Shown here in pieces: positions 15,600-23,140 of a stretch of DNA of 32,482 nucleotides. The stretch is from the NCBI GenBank assembly GCA_030691735.1, contig JAUYDS010000030.1, forward strand, positions 1 to 32,482, written 5' to 3'. Position 1 is the first letter of the stretch, and each line of letters starts with the position of its first letter. The notes beneath the pieces are model-generated. The model was not told the DNA's origin. It did not search any database and saw only the letters and a program-made list of their open reading frames with translations. The position numbers were made by a program, and so were the translations under genes. The DNA is from Candidatus Aminicenantota bacterium (lineage in GTDB: Bacteria; Acidobacteriota; Aminicenantia; Aminicenantales; UBA4085).

Positions 15600-16795
15600 C
15601 GCCCCCTCAGGATCTGGCGATAGAAGGACAAGGTCTCCCGGGCCGTCTTTTGCCAGGTGAACGCCTTAGCCCGCTCCCGGCCCTTGGCTTGGAGCGATGC
15701 CCTCAATCGAGCATCTCCGAGGATCAGAATGATCTTGGCCGCCATGTCCTCGACGTTTTCAGGATCAAAATAGACCGCGGCGTCTCCCCCGATCTCGGGC
15801 AGGGCGGAAACGCCCGAGGCCGCGACCGGGAGGCCGCAGGCCATCGCTTCGAGGAGGGGTAGGCCGAAGCCCTCGCAATAGGACGGAAAAACGAGGGCCG
15901 AAGCGGCCTGATAGAGGTCCCGGATATCGGGATCGGGCAGATAGCCGAGCAACCTGATCCAGCGCTCCATGCCCCGGAAACGGATTCTGTCCAGGAGGGT
16001 CGCCTGATCCGCGCCTGCCCGGCCGACGAGCACGAGCGGGATCTTCGCGTATCGCTTGTGGACGACGGCCAGGGCATCGATCAGCCGGGGCAGATTCTTC
16101 CGGGGTTCGGAGGCGCCCACGAAGAGAAGAAAACCTTCGGGCAGATCGAACTTCCGGCGGGCCGCGTCAAGGGACGAGCCTTCGCGGCGAAAGTGGACCC
16201 CCGGGTAAAGCCCGGGGCCCCGGCCGCCGTCGACGGCTCCGGCACCGGCCGGCTCCTTGAAAATATCGTTCAATCCGAGATAGGTCACCTTGATCCGTTC
16301 GTCTCCGATTCCGAAGCGATCGATGAGAGCTTTTTTCGTGAACTCCGAGATCGTCACGATCCCATCGGCCTTGCGGAGAGACGACTCGGCCCGTTTTAAA
16401 AAATATCTTCTCGCCTCTTTATCGGCCCGGCCGGGGAAGTCCATGAAGAAAAGGTCGCAGACGGTGACGATCTTTTTCCCCGCCGTGGGAAGAATGAGCG
16501 GGGTCGGTGAATGGGTCAGGTCCAATCGCGTCCCGAAGATCGTGTCGAGCCGCGGCCGGCCGAGCTTGTACCAGGCGAAATTGACGCCCTTCACCGGCCA
16601 GCGAAGATCGCGAAACCGCCGGTTCTTGAACGGCGGAAGCTTGGCCGCGGGAAAGCGGTCCTTCCAAGAAGACGAAAAAAGGACGTATTCATTGTCGGCG
16701 TCGATGCGGGCCAACTCGAAGAGAAGATTCTTGAAATAGACCCCGACGCCTGTCTCTTCCCGAAGAAAGGAGCGAAGATCGAACCCGATGCGCAT
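15596..16795 (-). CDS. GT4-family glycosyltransferase with an in-frame palindromic element
   Basis: 399-residue GT-B enzyme, first gene of the polysaccharide operon. The N-terminal lobe opens MRIGFDLRSFLREETGVGVY and includes ADGIVTISEFTKKAL; the C-terminal lobe has FVGASEPRKNLPRLIDAL and the E-x7-E motif in SYCEGFGLPLLEAMACGLPVAA, as in mannosyltransferases of the WbaZ/MtfB type. Residues 189-210 are encoded entirely by a 66-base palindromic element (GGRGPGLYPGVHF...), placed between the two lobes just before the first strand of the donor domain. The reading frame is intact through it. The ATG at 16795 is chosen because upstream codons fall in a promoter and a dispersed repeat. Confidence 0.88.
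   Translation of the reverse strand: MRIGFDLRSFLREETGVGVYFKNLLFELARIDADNEYVLFSSSWKDRFPAAKLPPFKNRRFRDLRWPVKGVNFAWYKLGRPRLDTIFGTRLDLTHSPTPLILPTAGKKIVTVCDLFFMDFPGRADKEARRYFLKRAESSLRKADGIVTISEFTKKALIDRFGIGDERIKVTYLGLNDIFKEPAGAGAVDGGRGPGLYPGVHFRREGSSLDAARRKFDLPEGFLLFVGASEPRKNLPRLIDALAVVHKRYAKIPLVLVGRAGADQATLLDRIRFRGMERWIRLLGYLPDPDIRDLYQAASALVFPSYCEGFGLPLLEAMACGLPVAASGVSALPEIGGDAAVYFDPENVEDMAAKIILILGDARLRASLQAKGRERAKAFTWQKTARETLSFYRQILRGR
16166..16231 (+). repeat. Palindromic element, copy 3 (short form, 66 bp) inside a gene
   Basis: Short form: it keeps GTCAAGGGACGAGCCTTCG and the CCCCGGG/CCCGGGG hairpin to CCGGCCGCCGTC, but lacks the central hairpin of about 39 bases. At 66 bases (22 codons) it is read in frame on the minus strand by the glycosyltransferase gene. 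Confidence 0.9.
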
Positions 16796-16803
16796 AGGGG
16801 CTA

Positions 16804-16833
16804 AATGTATGCCGGGACCCTCACAAAAGTCAA
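16804..16833 (-). promoter_or_regulatory. Promoter of the polysaccharide operon, possibly leaderless
   Basis: On the minus strand TTGACT (16833-16828) and TACATT (16809-16804) are 18 bases apart. Eight bases separate the -10 from the ATG at 16795, and no Shine-Dalgarno site is present, so the transcript would start one to three bases before the start codon. Confidence 0.55.
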
Positions 16834-16843
16834 CTTGGGGCCT

Positions 16844-16912
16844 GTCATCGCGAGGAGCGAAGCGACGTGGCGATCTCATAGACCCTCGCGAGCATCACGC
16901 GAGGACGATGAC
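16844..16912. repeat. Palindrome (GTCAT...ATGAC family), copy C, short
   Basis: Begins GTCATCGCGAGGAGCGAAG and ends CGCGAGGACGATGAC, a 69-base relative of the blocks at 5129 and 8567. It lies between the divergent polysaccharide operon and the M20 peptidase gene. Confidence 0.75.
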
Positions 16913-16966
16913 TTGCCGTTTCCATCGATGATCTCGGACGAGTTTTCCTTATCGCTGGTTTTGTGA

Positions 16967-16972
16967 TATATT
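16967..16972 (+). promoter_or_regulatory. Extended -10 box of the M20 peptidase gene
   Basis: TGATATATT: an extended -10 (TGn then TATATT at 16967-16972). The -35 region (TTTTCC, near 16943) is poor. Transcription would start near 16979, giving a leader of about 30 bases with an AAGGAG site. Confidence 0.45.
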
Positions 16973-17008
16973 TTTTCGTAATGATCCCTAGCCGCAAGGA
17001 GCCCTTCT

Positions 17009-18235
17009 ATGTCCTTTGATAAGATCTTTCAGCGCATTGATTCCTATCGCAACGACATGATCGACCTTCAGATCAAGTTGGCCTCCATTCCGGCCATCTC
17101 CCCCTCGAGCGGGGGCGAAGGCGAGGCCAAAAAGGCCGAATTCCTGGTCAAGTTCCTCCAGGCGAACGGTTTCGTGGACGTCGAGGTCATCAAAGCCCCC
17201 GACATGGACGCCCCCGCGGGCTACCGCCCCAACATCCTCGCTTATTACCGCGGGAAAAGCCCGGCCAAGACGATCTGGGTCATGAGCCATACGGATGTCG
17301 TTCCGCCGGGCGAGCTTTCGCTCTGGCGCGACGATCCCTTCCGGCCCTGGGTCGAGGCCGGGAAGATCTTCGGCCGCGGTGTCGAAGATAATCAGCAGGA
17401 CTTGGTCGCCTCGATCTTCGCCGTCAAAGCCTTCCATGCCCTGGGCCTCAAGCCCAATTATGACATCGGCCTGGCCCTTGTCGCCGATGAAGAGACGGGC
17501 AGCGACAAGGGGATCGCCTACGTTCTCAAGCATTCGAAGGCCTTCCGCCATAAGGACCTGATCCTCGTCCCCGACGCCGGCAACGAGGACGGAACGATGA
17601 TCGAGATCGCCGAGAAGAGCATCCTCTGGCTGAAGTTCAAGACGCTCGGAAAGCAGGCCCACGGCTCCACGCCGGAGAAGGGCATCAACGCCTTCAAGGC
17701 CGCTTCGTTCCTGATCACGGAGCTCGACAAGCTGTATGAGATCTTTCCCCACAGCGACCCGGTCTTCGACCCGCCCATCTCCACGTTCGAGCCGACCAAG
17801 AAAGAGGCCAACGTCCCCAACATCAATACCATCCCGGGCGAGGACATTTTCTACATGGACAGCCGGATCCTACCCAAGTACAAGGTCGAAGAGGCCGAGG
17901 CCCGGATTCGGGAGATCGTGGCCGGGATCGAGAAGCGGTTCAAGGTCAAGATCACCATCGAAGAGCACCAGAAGGCCCCCGCCGCTCCCCCGACTCCGGT
18001 CAACGCGCCCGTCGTCAAGGCGTTGGAGAAGGCCATCAAGGCGGTCTACGGCAAGGACGGCAGGGCCATGGGCATCGGCGGCGGGACGGTTGCGGCCCTT
18101 TTCCGGAGGGAAGGTTTCGAGGCGGCCTGCTGGTCGCGCCTCGACGAAACGGCCCATCAGCCCAACGAGTACTGCATCATCGACAACATGGTCGGCGACG
18201 CCAAGGTCTTCGCCCATATTTTCTTGCAGGAATAA
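17009..18235 (+). CDS. M20-family metallopeptidase (ArgE/DapE/dipeptidase group)
   Basis: 408-residue cytoplasmic zinc peptidase or deacylase. Metal ligands and catalytic residues are all in place: H94 and D96 in SHTDVV, bridging D127 in GRGVEDNQQ, the catalytic pair E161-E162 in ADEETGS, D189 in VPDAGNEDG and a C-terminal His in ETAHQPNEY. The dimerisation lid is inserted between (about 203-320, with KQAHGSTPEKGINAFKAA). The architecture is that of M20 dipeptidases and carboxypeptidases; the exact substrate is not deducible. The start is firm: AAGGAG at 16996-17001, seven bases before the ATG. There is no signal peptide. It stands alone, converging with the deacetylase-like gene. Confidence 0.9.
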   Translation: MSFDKIFQRIDSYRNDMIDLQIKLASIPAISPSSGGEGEAKKAEFLVKFLQANGFVDVEVIKAPDMDAPAGYRPNILAYYRGKSPAKTIWVMSHTDVVPPGELSLWRDDPFRPWVEAGKIFGRGVEDNQQDLVASIFAVKAFHALGLKPNYDIGLALVADEETGSDKGIAYVLKHSKAFRHKDLILVPDAGNEDGTMIEIAEKSILWLKFKTLGKQAHGSTPEKGINAFKAASFLITELDKLYEIFPHSDPVFDPPISTFEPTKKEANVPNINTIPGEDIFYMDSRILPKYKVEEAEARIREIVAGIEKRFKVKITIEEHQKAPAAPPTPVNAPVVKALEKAIKAVYGKDGRAMGIGGGTVAALFRREGFEAACWSRLDETAHQPNEYCIIDNMVGDAKVFAHIFLQE

Positions 18236-18238
18236 GCG

Positions 18239-18398
18239 GAGACGTAGGGGTCGCGTCTACACTTTCCACTTTTTCCCCAAACGATCTCGGTCAAGAGACG
18301 TAGGGGTCGCGTCTACACTTTCCACTTTTTCCCCAAACGATCTCGGTCAAAATCCATAACATTAAAAGGATAAAAGTGGAAAGTGTAGACGCGACCCC
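18239..18398. repeat. Exact 56-bp tandem duplication plus an inverted partial copy
   Basis: Two identical 56-base units (18239-18294 and 18295-18350) start GAGACGTAGGGGTCGCG and end CGATCTCGGTCAA. A 27-base inverted copy of their core lies at 18372-18398, so unit 2 and this copy can form a perfect 27-pair stem (18303-18329 with 18372-18398). The block sits exactly between two converging genes and could act as a two-way terminator. It looks like a REP/REPIN-type element; no spacers or transposase are present. Confidence 0.9.
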
Positions 18399-18401
18399 AG
18401 C

Positions 18402-19346
18402 TCAGGCGAATTTTCGCGCCGTCCGCTGGGCGACCTTGATCGTGTTGATATGGACGGCCACGCTGTCCTGGACGTCCCGCGGATAGCCTCCGGCGAACAC
18501 CACCACGATCGGGATCCCCAAGCGCCGCGCTCCTTCGATCACGATCGTGTCCCTCGCCTCCAGGCCGGCCTTGGTGAGAGTCAGGCCGCCGAGCCTGTCG
18601 TTCTCGAGCGGGTCCGAACCGGCGACATAAAAAACCAGGTCCGGTTTGAATTTTCGGTAGAGCCGCGGAAAGCTCTCCTCGAGCGCGGCCAGGTACGTCT
18701 CGTCTCCGTCGCCCGCCCATAGCCCGATGTCCATCGTGCTGGCCGGTTTGTCGGCCGGATAAATGTCCATCTGGTGGATCGAGAAGGTGAAGACATAATT
18801 CTTCTTGGCGAAGATGGCGGCCGTCCCGTTGCCCTGGTGCAGATCGCAATCCACGATCATGGCTTTCCGGATTTTGCCCTCCACCTTCAGTTTTTCCAGG
18901 GCGACCGCGACATCGTTCAGGACGCAAAAGCCTTCGCCGTGATCCGCGAAAGCGTGGTGGAACCCCCCTCCGACATGAACGCATAGGCCGTCCGCCAGGG
19001 CCCGCTCCGCGGAGAGGACCGTTCCGCCGACGTACAGCCAGGCGAACCTGGCCAGGTCCTCAGAATACGGCAGCTCGAGTGTCTGGATCTCGGCTTGGGA
19101 AAGCGTCCCGGTCTTGAGCTTCTTGATGTACTTGGGGGTGTGGATGAGAAGAAGGTCGTCGTCGCTCACCGGCTCCGGAACGAGGAAATTCTCCTTTTTC
19201 ACCCCCATGGCCAACAGCTTCTCGTAGATCATCCGGTATTTCCTGATGGGAAAGACGTGCTTGCCGAGATCGACCATCCAATATTCGTCGCTATAAACGA
19301 ACTTGAACGGGAACTTTTTGCCCAGGAGCAGATGGATGATGCCCAT
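18402..19346 (-). CDS. Histone deacetylase-like (AcuC/HDAC family) amidohydrolase
   Basis: 314-residue class I/II-type deacetylase fold; bacterial members remove acetyl groups from small amines (polyamines) or from acetyl-CoA synthetase. Characteristic pieces are present in order: VYSDEYWMVDLGKHVFP, HVGGGFHHAFADHGEGFCVLND with the catalytic His pair, the zinc ligands in DCDLHQGNGT, the third ligand in GSDPLENDRLGGL and the GGY near the C-terminus. The ATG at 19346 is the best start; the frame stays open upstream only because it runs through palindromic repeats. No good Shine-Dalgarno site is seen; a poor TTGAGT/TATGCT promoter lies just upstream. The substrate is unknown. Confidence 0.87.
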   Translation of the reverse strand: MGIIHLLLGKKFPFKFVYSDEYWMVDLGKHVFPIRKYRMIYEKLLAMGVKKENFLVPEPVSDDDLLLIHTPKYIKKLKTGTLSQAEIQTLELPYSEDLARFAWLYVGGTVLSAERALADGLCVHVGGGFHHAFADHGEGFCVLNDVAVALEKLKVEGKIRKAMIVDCDLHQGNGTAAIFAKKNYVFTFSIHQMDIYPADKPASTMDIGLWAGDGDETYLAALEESFPRLYRKFKPDLVFYVAGSDPLENDRLGGLTLTKAGLEARDTIVIEGARRLGIPIVVVFAGGYPRDVQDSVAVHINTIKVAQRTARKFA

Positions 19347-19396
19347 AGAGAAAATAAAGCATACCACGTCTCCCGAAAAACTCAAGAGGAGCGCGG

Positions 19397-19607
19397 CCTG
19401 ACCGTCGAACAGTTTCGGGGACATGATTCCCTGTCCCCGTTGGAGACAATGAAATGATCGGTTTAGCCGGTCGAAACAGCAGGGGGAATTCGCAGACACA
19501 TACCGAATTCCTCGCTTTGCTCCGAATTCGGTATGTGTCTGCGAATTCTGAAAAGACGGGGACAGGGTATCGTGTCCCCCTTGTCTTGAAACTGTTCGAC
19601 GGTCAGG
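19397..19607. repeat. Three-tier nested palindrome between divergent genes
   Basis: Outer arms of 20 bases match perfectly (19397-19416 CCTGACCGTCGAACAGTTTC; 19588-19607). Next come GGGGACATGATTCCCTGTCC-type arms (19417-19438 and 19558-19579), related with two mismatches and each able to fold on itself. At the centre is a perfect 25-base inverted repeat (19486-19510/19524-19548, core CGCAGACACATACCG) with a 13-base loop. The central unit recurs at 23084-23140. It looks like a REPIN-like or MITE-like insertion into an older palindrome. The rest of 19347-19718 holds the promoter of the Fe-S oxidoreductase and nothing else recognised. Confidence 0.9.
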
Positions 19608-19649
19608 ACAGCGGCTGCGCGAGGCCCATTTCATTTTTCTGAAATGTGA

Positions 19650-19655
19650 TATAAT
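19650..19655 (+). promoter_or_regulatory. Extended -10 box of the Fe-S/FAD oxidoreductase operon
   Basis: TGTGATATAAT: TATAAT at 19650-19655 with an upstream TGn. The -35 is unclear. Expected start near 19662, leader about 57 bases ending in AGGAGG. Confidence 0.5.
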
Positions 19656-19718
19656 ACCGCGTTCTTGCGGACTGACACCCGGAAAGTGAACCTCAAGCAT
19701 GCCAGCCAGGAGGCTTTA

Positions 19719-21929
19719 TTGAGATCGTACCGCATCGACAAGCACCCTATCCTGAGCCCGCCCACCGCAGAGACTATCGATTTTTTTTGGAAAGGCCGGA
19801 AGCTCCTCGCCAAGAAGGGCGAGACGATCTCTTCCGCCCTCTTCGCCCATGGCCAGAGAATATTCAGCTATCATTATAAGGACCACGCGCCCCAAGGCAT
19901 TTTCTGCGCCAACGGCCAATGCGCCCAATGCCTGGTCCTGGCCGACGGACTTCCGGTCAAAGCCTGCATGGAGCTCGTCCGCCCGGGGATAAGGGTCGAG
20001 CCTGTGGACGGCCTTCCCGAGCTCCCGCGCCTTTCCGCATCCCCGCGCCTCGGCCCCGTCGAGGAGATCGCCGTCGCCGTCCTGATCATCGGCGGCGGGC
20101 CGGCCGGATTGTCGGCGGCCATCGAGCTCGGCAAGCTCGGCATCGAAACGCTCCTCGTGGACGACAAGCATCGGTTGGGCGGCAAGCTCGTCCTCCAGAC
20201 CCATCGCTTCTTCGGCTCTGCCGACATGGTCTACGCGGGCACGCGCGGCATCGACATCGCCACGAAGCTCGAGGCCGAGCTGCGCGCGTTCTCCAGCGTC
20301 CGCGTCTGGCTCCAGAGCGCGGCCCTGGCCGTCTTCAGCGACCGGAGGGTCGGTATCCTGGCCGAAGGCCGGCGCTACGCGCTGGTCCGGCCGCAGGCGC
20401 TCCTCGTGACCGCGGGCGCCCGGGAAAAATCCCTCGCTTTCCAGGGGAACACCCTGCCCGGCGTCTACGGCGCCGGCGCTTTCCAGACGATCGTCAACCG
20501 GGACCTGGTCCGCTCGTCCGAGAAACTATTCATCGTCGGCGGGGGCAATGTCGGGCTCATCGCCGGTTATCATGCCCTTCAGGCCGGGATCCCCGTCGTC
20601 GGCCTCGTCGAGGCCCTCCCCGAATGCAGCGGTTACAAGGTCCACAGAGACAAGCTGGCCCGGTTCGGCGTGCCCATCTATACGTCGCATACCATCCTGA
20701 GCGCCAACGGTCAGGACTCGGTCGAATCGGTGACGATCGCCCGGCTCGACGAGAAGTGGAAACCCGTCCCCGGCAGCGAGCGCTCTTTCGCCTGCGACAC
20801 CATCCTCATCGCCATCGGCCTCGACCCGGTCAACGAGTTTTACGACAAAGGGCGGGAATTCGGCATGGCGACGTTCGCCGCCGGCGACGCCGAGGAGATC
20901 GCCGAAGCGTCCGCGGCCATCTTCTCCGGAAAGATCAAGGGGCTCGAGGTCGCCCGATCCTTGGGCACCGACGTCGGCGAGATCAAAAAGGAATGGTATG
21001 AAACGGCCGAGATCCTCAAATCGAAGCCGGGCCGGACCGAAGCGGAGACCTATCCGGCGGACGAAAGCGGCGTTTTCCCGCTTCTCCACTGCGTCCAGGA
21101 GATCCCCTGCGATCCGTGCACGACGGTCTGCAAGCAGGACCTCATCCATATCCATTCCTCGGACATCCGCTGCCTGCCCGTCTTCGAGGTCAAGGACGGC
21201 GCCAAGGGCTGCACGGGCTGCGAGAAATGCGTCACGATCTGCCCCGGGCTGGCCATCTCGCTGGTCGATTACCGGAAGGACCCGGAATTTCCGACCGTAA
21301 CGCTCCCCTATGAGTTCATGAAAGACAGCATCGAGGTCGGCGACATCATCACCGTCCTCGACACCGAAGGCAACGCCCTCGCCGACGTCGAGGTCATCGG
21401 CGTCCGGGCGGTCAAGGTCAACGACCGGACGGTGCTCGTCAAGCTCAAAACGCCGCGCGCCGTGGCCAAGAAGGTCGCCGGTCTGCGGATCCAGGACGGC
21501 CAAGTCACAAAACCCATGGCCCGCTACGTCAAGGGACGAGCCTTCGACTCGCCACTCGCCCGTGGCGTGTATCCACGGGCGAGTACGGCGGAAGTGGACC
21601 CCCGGGCAAAGCCCGGGGCCCCGGCCGCCGTCGAGCGCCTGGCCGATGACACGATCATCTGCCGCTGCGAACGGGTGACGGCCGGCGAGATCCGGGATCT
21701 GGTCCGTCAAGGCTACCGTGACATCAATGAGATCAAGGCGGTGACCCGGGCCTGCATGGGTTCGTGCGGCGCCAAGACGTGCACGCCGCTCATCCACCGT
21801 CTGTTCCGCGAAGAAGGGATCGCGGAAAAAGATATCGTGGACCAGCCCAAGAGGCCGCTGTTCATGGAGGTCCCGCTCGGCACCTTCGCCGGCTGCGACG
21901 AAACAGAAGAGGCGGACCATGGCCGATAA
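19719..21929 (+). CDS. Multi-cluster Fe-S/FAD oxidoreductase (sarcosine oxidase/proline dehydrogenase alpha-like) with an in-frame repeat
   Basis: 736 residues. Start TTG 19719 is set by AGGAGG at 19708-19713. Domains: a [2Fe-2S] ferredoxin-like domain (about 15-100; C63, C68, C71, C83), a pyridine-nucleotide-disulfide FAD/NAD module (about 120-430; GGGPAG 125-130; second Rossmann loop FIVGGGNVG), a ferredoxin-type region with CDPCTTVC and CTGCEKCVTICPG (about 455-515), and a BFD-like [2Fe-2S] domain (about 643-700; CRC and CMGSCGAKTC). The order fits alpha subunits of heteromeric sarcosine oxidase, hydroxyproline/proline dehydrogenase and HcnB, here joined with small subunits usually encoded separately. 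Residues 604-638 come from the palindromic element, in the linker before the BFD domain. It overlaps the next gene by 11 bases; the two would pass electrons from an amino-acid substrate to NAD or another carrier. Confidence 0.85.
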   Translation: MRSYRIDKHPILSPPTAETIDFFWKGRKLLAKKGETISSALFAHGQRIFSYHYKDHAPQGIFCANGQCAQCLVLADGLPVKACMELVRPGIRVEPVDGLPELPRLSASPRLGPVEEIAVAVLIIGGGPAGLSAAIELGKLGIETLLVDDKHRLGGKLVLQTHRFFGSADMVYAGTRGIDIATKLEAELRAFSSVRVWLQSAALAVFSDRRVGILAEGRRYALVRPQALLVTAGAREKSLAFQGNTLPGVYGAGAFQTIVNRDLVRSSEKLFIVGGGNVGLIAGYHALQAGIPVVGLVEALPECSGYKVHRDKLARFGVPIYTSHTILSANGQDSVESVTIARLDEKWKPVPGSERSFACDTILIAIGLDPVNEFYDKGREFGMATFAAGDAEEIAEASAAIFSGKIKGLEVARSLGTDVGEIKKEWYETAEILKSKPGRTEAETYPADESGVFPLLHCVQEIPCDPCTTVCKQDLIHIHSSDIRCLPVFEVKDGAKGCTGCEKCVTICPGLAISLVDYRKDPEFPTVTLPYEFMKDSIEVGDIITVLDTEGNALADVEVIGVRAVKVNDRTVLVKLKTPRAVAKKVAGLRIQDGQVTKPMARYVKGRAFDSPLARGVYPRASTAEVDPRAKPGAPAAVERLADDTIICRCERVTAGEIRDLVRQGYRDINEIKAVTRACMGSCGAKTCTPLIHRLFREEGIAEKDIVDQPKRPLFMEVPLGTFAGCDETEEADHGR
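21528..21632 (+). repeat. Palindromic element, copy 4 (long form, 105 bp) inside a gene
   Basis: Starts exactly at a codon boundary (GTC) and spans 35 codons in the plus-strand frame, reading VKGRAFDSPLARG ... KPGAPAAV. It lies between the [4Fe-4S] and BFD-like [2Fe-2S] domains of the oxidoreductase. All three hairpins of the element are retained, one with a G-to-A change (CTTCGACTC). Confidence 0.95.
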
Positions 21930-23079
21930 GAGGTCCTTCGACGTCATCATCGTCGGCGCCGGCAGCGTCGGAACGCCGACGGCTATGTTCCTGGCCGAAG
22001 AGGGGCTCCGGACGCTCGTCATCGACAAATTTTCGAGCGCCGGACAGGGTTCGAACAAGCACGCCATCGGCGGCTTGCGCGCGACGCACTCCGACCCGGC
22101 CAAAATCCGCATCTGCCTGCGGAGCCTGGAGATTTTCGAGACCTGGAAAGAGGTCCGGGGCGACAACCTGGAGTGGCAGAAAGGCGGATATCTGTTCGCG
22201 GCCTATCACGAAAGCGAGGAACAGATCCTCAAGGAGCTGCTCGTCTCTCAGAAACGATACGGGCTGAACATCGATTGGCTGGACAAGAAGGAGCTGCTCG
22301 AGGTCGCTCCCGACCTGAATCCGGACGGTTTGATCGGCGGGACGTTTTCGCCCGACGACGGGCACGCCTCGCCCCTGGCCGCGGCCCACGCTTTCTTCGT
22401 CCGGGCCAAGAGGGCCGGGGCGGAATTCCGCTTCAATGAGGATGTCCGCGGCCTGATCGTCGAAGGCGGCCGCGTGCGCGGAATTCGGACGGACAAGGAC
22501 GACTACGGCGCGGAGGTCGTGGTCAACGCCGCCGGCCCCTGGGCGGCGGACGTCGCGAGATACGCCGGGATCGACATCCCCGTCCGACCCGACTCCCACG
22601 AAGGAGCCGTGACCGAGCCCGTCGCCCATTTCCTCGATCCGATGATCGTGGACATGCATCCCACGGACACGTCGGCGAACTATTATTTCTTCCAGCACAC
22701 CACCGGCCAGGTGATCTTCTGCATCACGCCCAGCCCGAACATCTGGGGGTTCGATACCCGCGAGACGAGCTCCTTCCTGCCCCAGGTCGCGAGCCGCATG
22801 GTCAACATCATGCCCCGGCTCAAGAACTTGCGGGTGAGGCGCACCTGGCGCGGGCTGTATCCGATGACGCCCGACGGCGCGCCGCTCGTCGGCTGGGCCC
22901 GAGAGGTCGAAGGGTTCCTCCTCGCCGCAGGCATGTGCGGCCAGGGATTCATGATCGGTCCCGGCCTGGGCGAAATGCTGGCCCATCTCGTCAAGGGCGA
23001 TCTCTCCCAAAAAGACCGGGAAGTCCTGGACACCTTATCCCCTTATCGGGAGTTCAAGGGGATGGAAAAGCTGGAATAA
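21919..23079 (+). CDS. DAO-type FAD-dependent oxidoreductase (sarcosine oxidase/proline dehydrogenase beta-like)
   Basis: 386-residue flavoprotein expected to carry the substrate-oxidising site and to pair with the upstream Fe-S protein. The N-terminal FAD-binding motif is DVIIVGAGSVGTPTAMFLAEEG, followed by VIDKFSSAGQGSNKHAIGGLR, the S/GxGxS-type region where sarcosine and glycine oxidase-like enzymes hold the flavin. VVNAAGPWAADVA and the C-terminal GFLLAAGMCGQGFMIGPGLGEM are family signatures. The ATG at 21919 overlaps the upstream gene by 11 bases, so stoichiometric, coupled translation is likely. The substrate may be sarcosine, proline, hydroxyproline or another secondary amino acid; a peptidase that frees X-Pro dipeptides is encoded nearby, which favours proline-type substrates but does not prove it. 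Confidence 0.88.
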   Translation: MADKRSFDVIIVGAGSVGTPTAMFLAEEGLRTLVIDKFSSAGQGSNKHAIGGLRATHSDPAKIRICLRSLEIFETWKEVRGDNLEWQKGGYLFAAYHESEEQILKELLVSQKRYGLNIDWLDKKELLEVAPDLNPDGLIGGTFSPDDGHASPLAAAHAFFVRAKRAGAEFRFNEDVRGLIVEGGRVRGIRTDKDDYGAEVVVNAAGPWAADVARYAGIDIPVRPDSHEGAVTEPVAHFLDPMIVDMHPTDTSANYYFFQHTTGQVIFCITPSPNIWGFDTRETSSFLPQVASRMVNIMPRLKNLRVRRTWRGLYPMTPDGAPLVGWAREVEGFLLAAGMCGQGFMIGPGLGEMLAHLVKGDLSQKDREVLDTLSPYREFKGMEKLE

Positions 23080-23083
23080 ATCA

Positions 23084-23140
23084 ATAATTCGCAGACACAT
23101 ACCGAATTCGTACCGAGTTCGGTATGTGTCTGCGAATTAT
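23084..23140. repeat. Perfect 23-bp palindrome between converging genes
   Basis: Arms 23084-23106 and 23118-23140 (core CGCAGACACATACCGAA) are exact inverted copies around an 11-base loop. The core is the same as in the centre of the 19397-19607 palindrome. The stop codon of the minus-strand pcnB gene (23137-23139) lies inside the right arm. It probably also acts as a terminator for both genes. Confidence 0.9.

Noticed and set aside
16796-16879. 28-residue N-terminal extension of the first glycosyltransferase
   Set aside because: It would translate a dispersed repeat and the promoter; the normal GT4 N-terminus begins at 16795.
18239-18398. CRISPR array
   Set aside because: Only two directly adjoining identical units with no spacers and no cas genes nearby.
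19347-19700. 118-residue N-terminal extension of the deacetylase-like protein
   Set aside because: The extension is entirely palindromic repeat and promoter DNA; the family's N-terminus matches the start at 19346.
20526-22166. A 546-codon minus-strand open frame
   Set aside because: Antisense to the Fe-S oxidoreductase and the FAD protein, both with intact motifs; no family features and no ribosome site.
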